Part shown: one piece after another, positions 54,725 to 64,000 of the stretch
Numbering within the stretch: position 1 is the stretch's first letter
Layout: each line of letters opens with the position of its first letter
Assembly (NCBI GenBank): GCA_029717555.1
Contig: JAMDHS010000028.1
Coordinates: 124,001-188,000 of the forward strand
Reading direction: 5' to 3'
DNA: 64,000 bases
Origin: Peribolospora baueri
Taxonomy: Eukaryota > Basidiomycota > Peribolosporomycetes > Peribolosporales > Peribolosporaceae
Notes under the pieces: generated by a model
The model's database searches: none
The model's input: the letters and a program-made list of their open reading frames with translations, nothing else
What the model was told of the DNA's origin: nothing
Made by a program: the position numbers and the translations under genes

Positions 54725-56628
54725 TTATCCCATTTTGGCTCTCTTCTCCGAGTCCACAGACGCGTCCGCGCCAGACTCGTCCACCCTCCTCTTCTCGCCT
54801 GAGCCTTGTAGCGACTGTGTGTTGCGGCCGACATGGACGGACGTGGAGGCAGCGTCCCCGACGGCGGCGGCCACCTTCTTGCGCACGAGCTGCGACAAGT
54901 CGTTCACCTGGCCCCTTCCTGCCGCTCCTCCGCTCGTTGCACCCGGAAAAACAGAGCCGTTTGCCCCCGATGACTTGCCGAGGATGGACTCGGCGATCGT
55001 CTGCGCCACGTCCGTGTCGCCGCCTTGAGCGTTCGGCGGTGAGGCCTTGTACTCTTCCAGCTGTCGGAGGAGAGTGTGCGTGGAAGGGGGTCGGGGAAGT
55101 TAGATTAGGCGGCAAAGATGAGGCACAGAAGCGTTTGTCAGTAAGAGGCCCCGATCCGATCCGGCGGAGAAAAGGGAGAGAGACGAGCAGGATTCCGTGC
55201 TCACTCTGACGTCTAGCTCTGCGACGATTTCCTGGACCTCCTTGAGCTCCTTCTCCACTTGAGCGTCCTCCATGACGTCGATATCATCTACCGGCTCCGA
55301 TTCCTGCGCCTTTCCCTTTCCTTTTCCATTTTCCTTCTCGCTCGCCTCCTCCTCCTTCGCCTCTCTTTTCCCCTCCCTCTTCCTCTTCTCCAACCTTTCC
55401 CTCCTCATCTCCGAAACCTCCCTGGCCTTCTCAATATGTCCAAGCGCTTCCTCTCGACGGGATTGATCGGAGTGGAAAGGGAGGCAGAGGCCAAGACGGT
55501 AGTGCACCTCTGCAAGGCGGTGCGAGGTGGGAGAGTAAAGCGTGCTTCCAAGGGTCAGAGCCGCTTCGTATTCCCCTGTGGCGGCGTCGAACTGCTCTGT
55601 AGAAGGGTGAGATGATACGAGGACAGAAGGCAAGTTCATAGTGTCAGCGAGCGACGGTCCCAGGCCATCCTAAGGATGTCTTAACGCGGTTAATGCCATC
55701 CCTCCAACTGACGACTCACCTCCCTCCATGCTGATCTCTCCCAAAGCCATATGACAGTCCACCCTCCTTCCTCTAGCCTTCTTCCCTTCCGCTGTCGTCT
55801 CCCCACCCTTCTCCGCCTCGATTTTCTCGAACTGTGCCCTGGAGAAGTCCAAAACTTCCCACGCCGTGGCAAAATCGTCCTCTTCCTCTTCGCCTTCCTC
55901 CTCAGCTTGGCGTTCATCCTCGGCGTCATCATCTTCGGCATCACCATCGATCGCGTCTCCGACGAAGGAGAAGCGGGGGTCGGAGGCCACTGTGGAGGAG
56001 GAAGGGGCTGATGCGGCTGCATGCGAACGCGAGCACCCCATCATGGTAGACGGGGCATTGAAAGGTCAAAACCAAAGACGTTTGGCAAAGAGGGAACAGA
56101 TTAAGGGCTCGTGAGATGTACTAACCAATCTCACCAGCGGCCTTGTCCGCGGCCTTGTTAGACTTCGAAGGTGCTTCCGGTCCCCCGCCGCCCAGTGCTG
56201 AGCTCTGCGAGATCGCGTACTCGAGCAACGACACTCCGTACATGTATTGGGGTTCTGCAAGAACAATAGAATCCTCTCCGTGTTCCTGCCGGCTGGACGA
56301 AAGAGGAGATTTGAAGGGCATAGCTTGAGACGACATATTGAATAGAGACGCGGGTGAGACCCACGAGTGGACAGGAAACAAGCTCACAGCAATTCGAGCG
56401 CCTCCCCAAACTCTTCCACGGCATCGAACCACTTCTTCAGCGCGAACGAACGATTGGCCTCGTCGAGCCATGCCTGCACTGTTTTCTTGGGCGCCTCGTC
56501 TGGCGCGGCGGCTGTTGTGCTCGTCGGCCTGTTAGGAGAGCGGAGAGGCGATGCGTAAGCGAGCAGGAAGGGGGTCAAAATTGCAACATGGTAGGCGCGG
56601 AGCTGACTCACTGTGAATCCAAGGACAT
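54725..56628 (-). CDS. NASP/Hif1/Sim3-type histone H3 chaperone
   Basis: Six exons (minus): 56628-56612, 56529-56389, 56292-56126, 56016-55720, 55596-55205 and 55060-54725, giving 449 residues. It is a SHNi-TPR protein: TVQAWLDEANRSFALKKWFD with FGEALELLRQEHGED, AEPQYMYGVSLLEYA, then an acidic loop interrupting the second TPR (DAEDDDAEDERQAEEEGEEE), FATAWEVLDFSRAQFEKIEA, VDCHMALGEISMEGEQFDAA and HYRLGLCLPFHSDQSRREEA. A long coiled Glu/Lys region and a basic tail (SEKRAKMG) follow. It shields H3-H4 and hands it to assembly factors such as CAF-1. The first exon is only 17 nt (MSLDSQ). The splice joining LELL to RQEHGED restores the conserved HGED-x-x-x-AEPQY block. The gene is divergent from the Smr-domain gene. 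Confidence 0.92.
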
Positions 56629-57257
56629 GGTCTCGTCGGCAACAAGTGAGGGATCTTGATCCCTGCTGGCGGTGGTGATGGGTCGATCGAAGAGCCAGTA
56701 CAGTCTCGCGGTCGACTTGGACGCGACCCTTTGCGCGTCGGCTGCGGCAAGCACGCGCGCTCCTGGGCACGATACGATCCGGAGCACGTTCTAACCAGGA
56801 AACCGGCACCCGACTATCGGCGTCGCCTCGCCGTCCATCGGTCCACACACAGGTCGAGCTGAGGTCAGTGCAAGTACACACCGCCAGAAAAGCAATGTAC
56901 AGGCGGAGAGGAGTGTGGTCAGCGACGCCGCTCTCATTCGCTCCGCGTCGACGGCAAGATGGACGCGCCGGGCGTCTCCGTGGTTGCTGCGGCATCGGCT
57001 AAAGTCTTCCTCCTATCCAGTCCAGTCTGTTCGTCTGACCTCTGGCCAAAATGCCGGTCTATCTTTTGCTCGGGTGACTATCGCCTCTACGTTCGCTCTC
57101 TTCGTGCAACTGCTCGTCTCTTTCATTTGCTACCATATCTACTTACAGCTCCGACAGCGACGTCGTTCATCTGTGAGGCATCGTTGCGCATCGCCTTCAT
57201 GCGCGCCTACAGGTGAAGGCAAACATGGGCAGCTGTCTTCATTCACAGGCTGCAGAC
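56629..57257. other. Divergent promoter region, NASP / Smr gene
   Basis: About 630 bp. An ATG at 56959 opens a long frame on the plus strand that could be an upstream exon of the Smr gene, but it has no conserved segment. Otherwise nothing seen. Confidence 0.5.
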
Positions 57258-59747
57258 ATGCAAGCAGAGCTGGAAGTAAGTCAAACTGCGCGCGGCTGAG
57301 CTGGCTGCTCGTTTTCTGACACTCCGTTTCTGTTATTTAAACCTCGACTTTACGCTCGGCAGGCGGCTTTCAGTCCTCCCCTTGATTCAGCTCTTGTGGC
57401 AGCGATCGCCCTAGAGCCTGGTCAAACGTACGAAAATGCGTATTCGGTGTTGTCCGTCTTGGCGAAGGAGGCGGATGACGAGGCTCAGCGTAGCTCTTGG
57501 GTAGACGTCCCTGTGAATGAGAGTCCTAGCGCTTCGCACAGTGGACGAGTCTCGCCGGCGGGCGGCAGTGGAACCGGGTATGGGAACGGAAGTTCAAGGT
57601 CGGAGGACTCGGTGAGCGTGCGAAGAGCGCTGGAGGAGTGGAGTCTTGCAGAGGAGAGCGAGTTTGGGACGGGAAAAAGCTCGGCCAGCTCGTCTTCGGC
57701 GTGGCTCTCTTCTTCACCTTCGAGCTCGCAGACGCATTCTGCGGCTGGATACGAAGACTCCGTCGACGACGACTACTCTCCTCAGCTCTTCTTGCGCACG
57801 GCCTTCCCTGGCCGGACACATTCCTTTCTTTCCGACATCCTAGATTCGAACGACGGCGATGTGCAGGCTGTCATCGACAGACTGCTGTTACTCGACATGC
57901 TCGAGGCCGAGGCCGCGAAGGAGGGTCTGCGTGGAAGGAAGGATCCGGAAGAAGGCGGCAGTCTTGGTGGCGGGGGGAACACGGGTGTCGAGCTGAGCGG
58001 GAGGCGGAGAGGAGATCAGGGTGAAGAAGACGCCTTCCTCGCTAATGGCTTTGGCGGAGGCAAAACACGACGACTAAAGCACAACCCGGCGGTTTCTCGT
58101 GTTGCAGCTGGAAACGGTCACTCTTTGTCGTCCTCGGAGCGTTTGGTCGATAAATCTTCGAAGGTGAAGGTCAATCTAACCGATGTGAGGCAAGGCGGGC
58201 CTCCCATCGATCGACGTCACCCGGGTCGACTACATCATGGTTCTGAAGGATCCCCGGTAGTATCCGGAAGGTCTTCCCCGATCGCAACGTCTGCTCTAGA
58301 GGAGCCTCTCGACAATAGATGGGTCTTGACTTCGTCATTAGCAGCCCAGCTCTCCCTTCTGCTATCCATCCCGCCTGATAAGATCAGCGCCGAGATAACG
58401 CGCTCCTCCTTCAACGTTCGCCTCGCTATTGCTCGACTCATTTTCAACCTCGCCGAGCAAACACCCCTGTCCAGCCTTCTCCGTGGGAAGGAGACACTCG
58501 ACACGTTATCAGCCGCCCTACCGGACCGGAAGAGACGCGATGTCGAGCTCGCGCTGCGTGCTACTGGTGGCAAGGCGGATGAAGCGTTGGATCTGCTCAA
58601 CATTCAGGACACTGCAGCTCGAGAGAGCGCGGCGGAGGACCCTCTGGATCCTTTGGGCAAATTGGAAGCTGGAGAGCCGATCCATAGATCGGCGAACCTA
58701 CCGGCCGCCACTGCTGGGAGCGGATTCCAGTCTTCTTTCGAGGCATCTGCATCGAACGGTTTGCAAGGCTCATCTTCCAGAGCCGGTACTTACGGAGGTG
58801 TGCTCGGTCGCAAGAGCAAATCCTCCGGAGCTGCTGCTTCTTCGGAAATCGTGAACGGTGGTCGAAATGGCTCTTTACGTAGCGCCTTTGCTGCGCCTGC
58901 CAGGATGGTCTCGCTACCGACGTCTGCGTCGCCTACTCCCTCTGGCTCCTCCACGCCCCACCTCCCCGCAGGAACTTTGCTGAGGCCTTCCCATGGTCGC
59001 CTGGGAGGTGGTGTACCTGATCTCGACGCAGCGACATGCCAAGAGATTAGCACAGAGTACTATCAGCGCCGAAAGGAGGCTCTCCAGAAGGCTGCTCGGC
59101 ACTGGAAAGAGTCGAAGGGACAGGCGGGTGGAAGCAGGAAGGGAGAGGGACAGGGCGGTATCGCGTTTCATTATGCTGAGGAGGCAAGGAAACTCGATGC
59201 CAAGGCCAGAGCTTGGAGGTTGAGGGCTGCTAGAGGACTGGTGATGGCCAGGTGTGTTTCGTATTTCCTCTCACGTTTTTTCCTTTCCTTAGGAGCTTAT
59301 TCCGAGCTTACCACTAACGATCGCGCTGCTACCGCATTCCGCGGACAGTTGGTCGGCTGACCCCCACACCATCGATCTGCATGGTGTGACGGTGCATGAC
59401 GCACTGACCGTTGTGCATGAAACTGTCAACACTTGGTGGAGTCGAGGGAGTGAGTGTCTGCTCAGAGTGTCAACAATTTCATGTCTAATGGGTTGGCTAG
59501 TTCTCTCCGGCCAGCCCTCTTCCTCTCCGATTCACAGATGCTGACTTCTTATTTTCTCCTCTCCGCTGCTCTTCATCCAGTCGAAGCGCCAACGCACCCG
59601 CTCGTCATCATCACCGGAGTAGGACGGCATTCGCCGCGAGCGGTATCTGTCCTGCGCCCCGCCGTCGCTAAGTTGCTCGAGAGGGAGGGTTGGCGGTATG
59701 AGGTCGATGCACACCGAGGTATCATAACCGTCCGCGGCGTTCGCTAG
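57258..59747 (+). CDS. CUE-DUF1771-Smr protein (Cue2-like)
   Basis: Four exons: 57258-57275, 57363-59251, 59349-59449 and 59581-59747, giving 724 residues. After MQAELEAAFSPPLDSALVAA comes a CUE-like helix pair (THSFLSDILDSNDGDVQAVI) and a second ubiquitin-binding-type segment (RDVELALRATGGKADEALDL). DUF1771 follows (EYYQRRKEALQKAARHWKES and HYAEEARKLDAKARAWRLRA). The Smr domain ends the protein, with the DLHG motif in TIDLHGVTVHDALTVVHE and GVGRHSPRAVSVLRPAV. CUE plus Smr is the plan of yeast Cue2, the endonuclease that cuts mRNA on collided ribosomes in no-go decay. The substrate link is by architecture only. The 18-nt first exon is the simplest start; an ATG at 56959 with further splicing is an alternative. 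Confidence 0.88.
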
Positions 59748-59875
59748 GCGAGACTGCACAATATACCATTGGGAAGGCGCTTGGGATCATTGCTTTACTT
59801 CAGCATTACATATCCGTTGTAGCATAACATAATAGAGCTATCGCGCGCCCTACGAATCTCTACTCGGAGGATGGT

Positions 59876-62523
59876 TCAGACTTTCAAAGCCTCTCCGACC
59901 TTCTTGGCGATGCCAAGGATTTGCTCTTCCCTCCCCGTCCTGCCGACGCACTGCAAGCAGATCGGAGCGCCCTTGTACTTCTCGGCTCCGCCGTCCTTCC
60001 AACGCTTTTGAATGACCTCGTCCTTGGGGTTGAGAGCTGGACCGGGAGGGACAACGTCGGTGGCGGTGTCGATGCTTGGGTCACAGGCAAGACCCGTGGG
60101 GAAGACTACGGTGGGGTAGCTATAGTTTGGGTGGAGTAGCCGCAAGGAAGTAGAAAATGGTTAGATGACTTGACCTGGCTCCTACTGCCGCTGTCAGCCA
60201 AGAGCAATTACGTGCTTCTGAAGCTGGACTCACTCAAGCAGGTTGATCATGGCCGTGAAGTAAAGCGAGCTGGACAGAGACAAATGGGGTCATGGTCAGC
60301 ACCTGCAAACTAGAAAACCACAAGTTCGCACATGCCAAATACTTAATAACTCACTCGTGTGTCCCCACAGGCGGCGCGACGTACGGGGCTACAGGCCAAA
60401 TGAGGGCATCAACGGGCCTGCCCGTGCTCGTCTTTGTGACCGTGGCATTCCAGTGGTCGAGGTACGCCTTGCGATAGGCCACCTTTCGTTTGTTGAGTTG
60501 CCACGTCTCATACACCGATTGTTCTTGCTCTCTCGTCCCAATGAGACCTGGGAGGAGGGGTTCGCCAGAAGCTTCAATCGTCCTGCGGACATCTTGGCCA
60601 CCGTCACTGGAGGAAGATAGAGAGGAGTGATGGAAGCGCGGGGATCATCAGGACCGTTAGGAACTTCTTTCGCTCGGAAGACAAGGTGGGGCAAAGTTTG
60701 GTACTGACGCGGTATAGATGGCATCCTGACGATTGTGTTCGTGTTGGTGTACCAAATGTCAGTGTCAGTCGCGCGACTCCGATTTTGTTGGTAAACATTA
60801 AGAATTAAGACTGATTATCTCGCATCTTACCAGAAGTTCCGATCCTTTGTCATGTTGCAGAGGCTCCCAGTCAACGACTACACAAGAAACGATCGAGAAA
60901 GTCAGTAAAATGAATAAAAAGAGCTCGAGACCTTGTGAAAGCCTTCGCTCACCTTCGTGTCCAGCTTTGAGGAGAGCCTCCTTGGTCTTCTCCAATCCCC
61001 TGGCCACAGGCGGATGGACCCGAGTCACACCGTCGTTCCACATAATAGCGAAGCACAGTTTGTCTCCACCCTTGCCGCCAATGTCGGACAGGGAGAATGC
61101 TTCGGCGTCCCACTTCTTCTCGGTAACCAAGGGGTCATACAGCCATGGCTCTTGGGAGATGACGGAGCGGACGAAAGTGACGAGGCCCGAGTGGGTGCGA
61201 GAGAGGGGGCCAAGGACAGAGACGATAGATTCTTGACCTGCGGGCGGTGCGACAACGAAGAGATAAACAAAATCTTGCATAAGAGCCTAGTCACCGCAAA
61301 CTAGTATTGGGAGAGAGACGGCTGGAAACAAAGAGACCCCTTTGTGTGCGAACTCACCCTCCATAGAGTTGGCAGCAAGGCCATACGGAAGCCGGTGGTA
61401 CGAAGGACGGAAGCCCCAGAGACCGTTGAAACCGGCAGGGATGCGAATGGAACCTGCGGTAAAGGCACCAAAAACGGACAGGGCAAGAAGAGCCAAGGAA
61501 TAAATGTCACCTAAATTAATCTCACTTGCCAAAGACCAGATTCTTCAAGGGCAGACTTCTAGCCCGCTTGCCTGCGCTGACCCCAAGCCAATCCACGCGC
61601 TCACCTCCGATATCAGTCCCTACACCAAGGGGACTTCCATTAAGGGCGATCAATGCTCCCTCACCGCCGGAGCTACCTCCACAAGTGAGGGTCCGATTGG
61701 CAGGGTTGACGGTCGTGCCATAAACATTGTTAATCGCTTCGCCTCGCATGAGATGTTGAGGGATGTTCTAACATATGAGGAGGGAAGGCAAGGTCGTCGT
61801 TCAGTTGACCACAAAGGCTTATCCACCTTGTTGAACTGTGCCAAGAGGCTGTTATGTTAACGTGTCCTCACCGTCCGGACGTAGAAGACTGCGCCGGCCT
61901 TCTCGAGAAGCTCGACGAGTGTCGAGTGCGCTTCGGCGGTTTGGCCGATCCATGCGACAAAGCCTGCATAACCCAGAGCAGAAGCAAGGGGAGGCGCACA
62001 ATCAGCAGAGGACAAAAAATCAAACAAACTACGAAAATGAAGGGTTTGGCGGAGTGGTGGGCACGGCCTCTGTCGCTTACTCACCCATGTTGAGTTCCAG
62101 ACCCTTAATTTTGAACTGATCCTTCAAGCTGATCGGCAGCCCATGCAGCGGGCCAACCGTCTTGCCCGTGCTCTTGAGATGGGCGTCAAGCTCATCGGCT
62201 CGCTTGAGCCCCTCGGGGATGCACGTCTCGGTGAGACAGTTGACAAGTTGGTGAGCGGCGATGGCTTGCTTTGCATAGGCCTCCACCACATCTCGGGCGG
62301 ACCACTCGGCGGAGGCCAGCTTGGCGAGAAGAGCGTCGACATCGGCCAGCGCTAGGATGTCGCGCTGGAGAGGGCTGAGCTGGGGAGACAAGAAGCCGAG
62401 TACCGAGAGCTGCGATGCGGGAGGCAGCGAAGAGGCGGGCACGAAGAGCGATTTCGGAATCGCCTCGTCTCGCGCCTTTCGGCGCTCCGCGACCACGTCT
62501 TGCCAGGGGCGCGTCGGACACAT
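59876..62523 (-). CDS. Amidase-signature hydrolase (acetamidase type)
   Basis: Ten exons (minus): 62523-62085, 61963-61872, 61767-61605, 61453-61358, 61237-60953, 60877-60831, 60725-60709, 60606-60355, 60269-60234 and 60119-59876, giving 556 residues. The Ser-cisSer-Lys triad is present: Lys in LHGLPISLKDQF and the serines in TCGGSSGGEGALIALNGS. SIRIPAGFNGLWGFRPSYHR and VLGPLSRTHSGLVTFVRS are also family-typical, and the tail LQCVGRTGREEQILGIAKKV is the usual end of fungal general amidases (acetamidase, GmdA-like). It hydrolyses an amide to acid and ammonia; the natural substrate is unknown. Exon 7 is a 17-nt microexon (DAIYTA across its junctions) needed to join SELL to DGGQDVRRTI. No signal peptide, so probably cytosolic. 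Confidence 0.93.
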
Positions 62524-63404
62524 GGCGGTGAATTCAGGTCTGCTACACGCTACGAAAAAGGAGTGGAGCGGTGAGTGGTGGTAGTAGTGAGGGCGGGGAA
62601 GGGTAAGATGAGGCGCTGTGTGCCCTGCAAGCTCCTCCGCTTTAAATATGTCCAACGCACTCCAACTCGAGACCTAATCGCTGTGTCCAAGACGGTCGGG
62701 TGCGGTGATGATAAGATACGGCCTGGACGGCGGGCGATCGGCCAATCAGTTCAACCAGGCAGTCCCGGACGCATCTTGCCGGCTTCCTCCGCTCCGCCGA
62801 GCTGTCTCATTCTGGAGTGTGGAGGTCGCCCGCCAGACGTGGAGATACCTAACGACTTGCCGGTTGGTCTTTTCCGACGTTATCATCTGGGCAAATTGGA
62901 CGGAAGGTGTCGGAGAGTCGGCCGGTACGCGACACCGTAACGCCGAGGCCGACAGCGATAACGGTCTAATGACGGTGACATCTAACCGTGCCCCGCAGAC
63001 AAACACCCCCACGAATAAAAGTCACGTCTATACTTTTTAAACAACACCTTTTCACAAGTTAGACAGCGGCGCCTGTCGCTTCTCATCCGCTGTGGGGCTC
63101 GCGTCGATGAGGCCGTGCGGTGGAGAAAATATATAGATACTTCAAGCGGAGGCCGCTCTGTGCTGAGCCCAAGTCTAGATCAAAAGACACGTTTCGCAGG
63201 CTGGACGGCCGTCCGATAACCCGGTTGTATGACGTGCGTGTGGTGAGAACCGCTACAAACAATATATTCCGAACCGATGGAAATACGGGCGGTGACGCGA
63301 GCAGGAAGTCTCAGTAATATTGAAAGAACGTGAGGTATCTGAGGAAGCGGAGAGCGATCATGGGATCTCTCGCCCGGGAGCAGCTGCATGCCGGTGAATC
63401 GGAC
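62524..63404. other. Intergenic region, no gene seen
   Basis: Amidase promoter and the 3' flank of the next minus-strand gene, about 880 bp. It has somewhat lower GC near 63000-63330, with ATATATAG-like runs. The open frames lack any conserved segment. Confidence 0.55.
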
Positions 63405-64000
63405 TTAAAAGATACCGGGAAGGACGGAAGTGCCCTCGGACCGGTGGGCGTCAAGCTGGTAGAGGGGGAGACCGAGAGCCTGGAGGAGCGTGGGGGCGAC
63501 CTGGCGGTTCTGGACCTCCATGGTAAGGTTCTGGCCGGAGCTCTTGAGGTGCTTTCCGGAGATGGCAAGGAGGGGAACGTTGAGGTCGTCGGGGCCGGCG
63601 CCGCCGTGGTCCTCGAGCGAGCGCTTGGTCTTGTAGAGGACGCCCTCGACGGCGCCGATGATGAGGTCGGGGGCACGGCCATCGAGGAAAGGCGAACCGA
63701 AGCCGTACTGTCCGACAGAGTGAATCGTCAGGTTCGCATTCATCGCACATCAACTTGCAACAGAGGGAGTTCTCACCTGCCAGACCTCCTCACCACCCTT
63801 GACGAAGGAGACGCCGGTCTGGTTCTTAGGAGCGGAGAGCAGGTTCTTCTTAGCGAGGTCGGCCTTGGTCGAGTCCTTGAGCCACATCTGTTAGAGGGAG
63901 AAGTTGGAGTGTTCAAGGAAGATCGGTCGGTATCATTTATTCAGACGTCATTGCGAGGCGATGAGGGACTCACCAGTCCACCGTCAGCAGCGGTGGTGAA
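63405..64000 (-). CDS. Type I phosphodiesterase superfamily protein, 3' end
   Basis: Only the C-terminal 146 residues are in the window: exons (minus) 64000-63974, 63887-63777 and 63707-63405, all joined in phase 0. The peptide reads FTTAADGGLMWLKDSTKADL, FVKGGEEVWQ joined to YGFGSPFLDGRAPDLIIGAV, then DLNVPLLAISGKH and APTLLQALGLPLYQLDAHRS, ending EGTSVLPGIF. The DDLNVPLLAISGKH and APTLLQALGLP pair is typical of the C-terminal metal-binding side of the type I phosphodiesterase/nucleotide pyrophosphatase (alkaline phosphatase-like) fold. Substrate and location cannot be judged without the N-terminus, which lies beyond the window edge. Confidence 0.7.

Noticed and set aside
56959-57220. ATG at 56959 as the start of the Smr-domain protein
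   Set aside because: Its frame ends without a clean join to the conserved SPPLDSALVAAI block. The 18-nt exon at 57258 with a GTAAGT donor joins it in phase. Kept only as an alternative.
1-64000. tRNA, rRNA, CRISPR or secondary-metabolite cluster
   Set aside because: No convincing tRNA A/B-box pair, no rRNA, no spaced direct repeats and no PKS/NRPS/terpene genes were seen. The single OrsD-like fragment is a domain name only, not evidence of an orsellinic-acid cluster.

Overview
This 64 kb window is nuclear DNA of a GC-rich fungus, almost certainly a basidiomycete and probably yeast-like. The reasons are strongly C/G-ending codons, many short introns (about 46-160 nt, GT..AG with occasional GC..AG) and short intergenic gaps. 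The gene families are all fungal: SPX-RING ligase, NASP/Hif1 chaperone, CAF-1 p60, Nem1 phosphatase, DUF1748, a DUF5923/DUF4449 lipid-binding protein and a GH17 glucanase. The exact lineage cannot be read from the sequence. All exon maps were worked out by hand from splice signals, reading phase and family conservation.

Layout. 1-6 kb: pyrimidine-rich low-complexity DNA, an Ala/Glu/Lys-repeat protein, then RACK1, whose third intron carries a U24-type C/D snoRNA. 6-9 kb: an SPX-RING ubiquitin ligase on the minus strand. 9-13 kb: the only clearly accessory patch, with two inverted duplications (one a 184-bp-arm hairpin with about 98% arm identity), a disrupted OrsD-like zinc-finger ORF and a weak retroelement fossil. 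13-15 kb: an SDR gene cut into 13 exons, including a 14-nt microexon and a GC-AG intron. 15.7-18.8 kb: the CAF-1 p60 subunit. 20.8-27 kb: a BAR-PH-ArfGAP protein of about 1,900 residues. 28-35.4 kb: an SH3 protein and a Nem1-like phosphatase. 36.4-43.2 kb: a possible Rec114-like protein, a Nup50/Nup2 nucleoporin, a DUF1748 protein and an orphan basic/disordered protein. 43.8-50.1 kb: a BPI/TULIP-like lipid-binding protein, mitochondrial ribosomal protein uS9m and an RWD-DUF1115 protein. 50.9-54.5 kb: a secreted GH17 protein, a mitochondrial DNA insertion (NUMT) and two orphan ORFs. 54.7-64 kb: a NASP-type histone chaperone, a CUE-DUF1771-Smr protein, a 10-exon amidase with a 17-nt microexon, and the 3' end of a phosphodiesterase-superfamily gene.

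The genes are mostly unlinked housekeeping functions (ribosome, chromatin assembly, nuclear envelope and pore, lipid and membrane traffic, phosphate sensing). I see no biosynthetic cluster, CRISPR array, rRNA or tRNA. The most informative signals are the RACK1/U24 host-gene arrangement with CACGTG and TTAGGG-type promoter motifs, the near-perfect hairpin beside the OrsD-like fragment, the microexons, the NUMT that resembles a mitochondrial intron homing-endonuclease gene, and a GH17 enzyme with Gln where the nucleophile Glu is expected.
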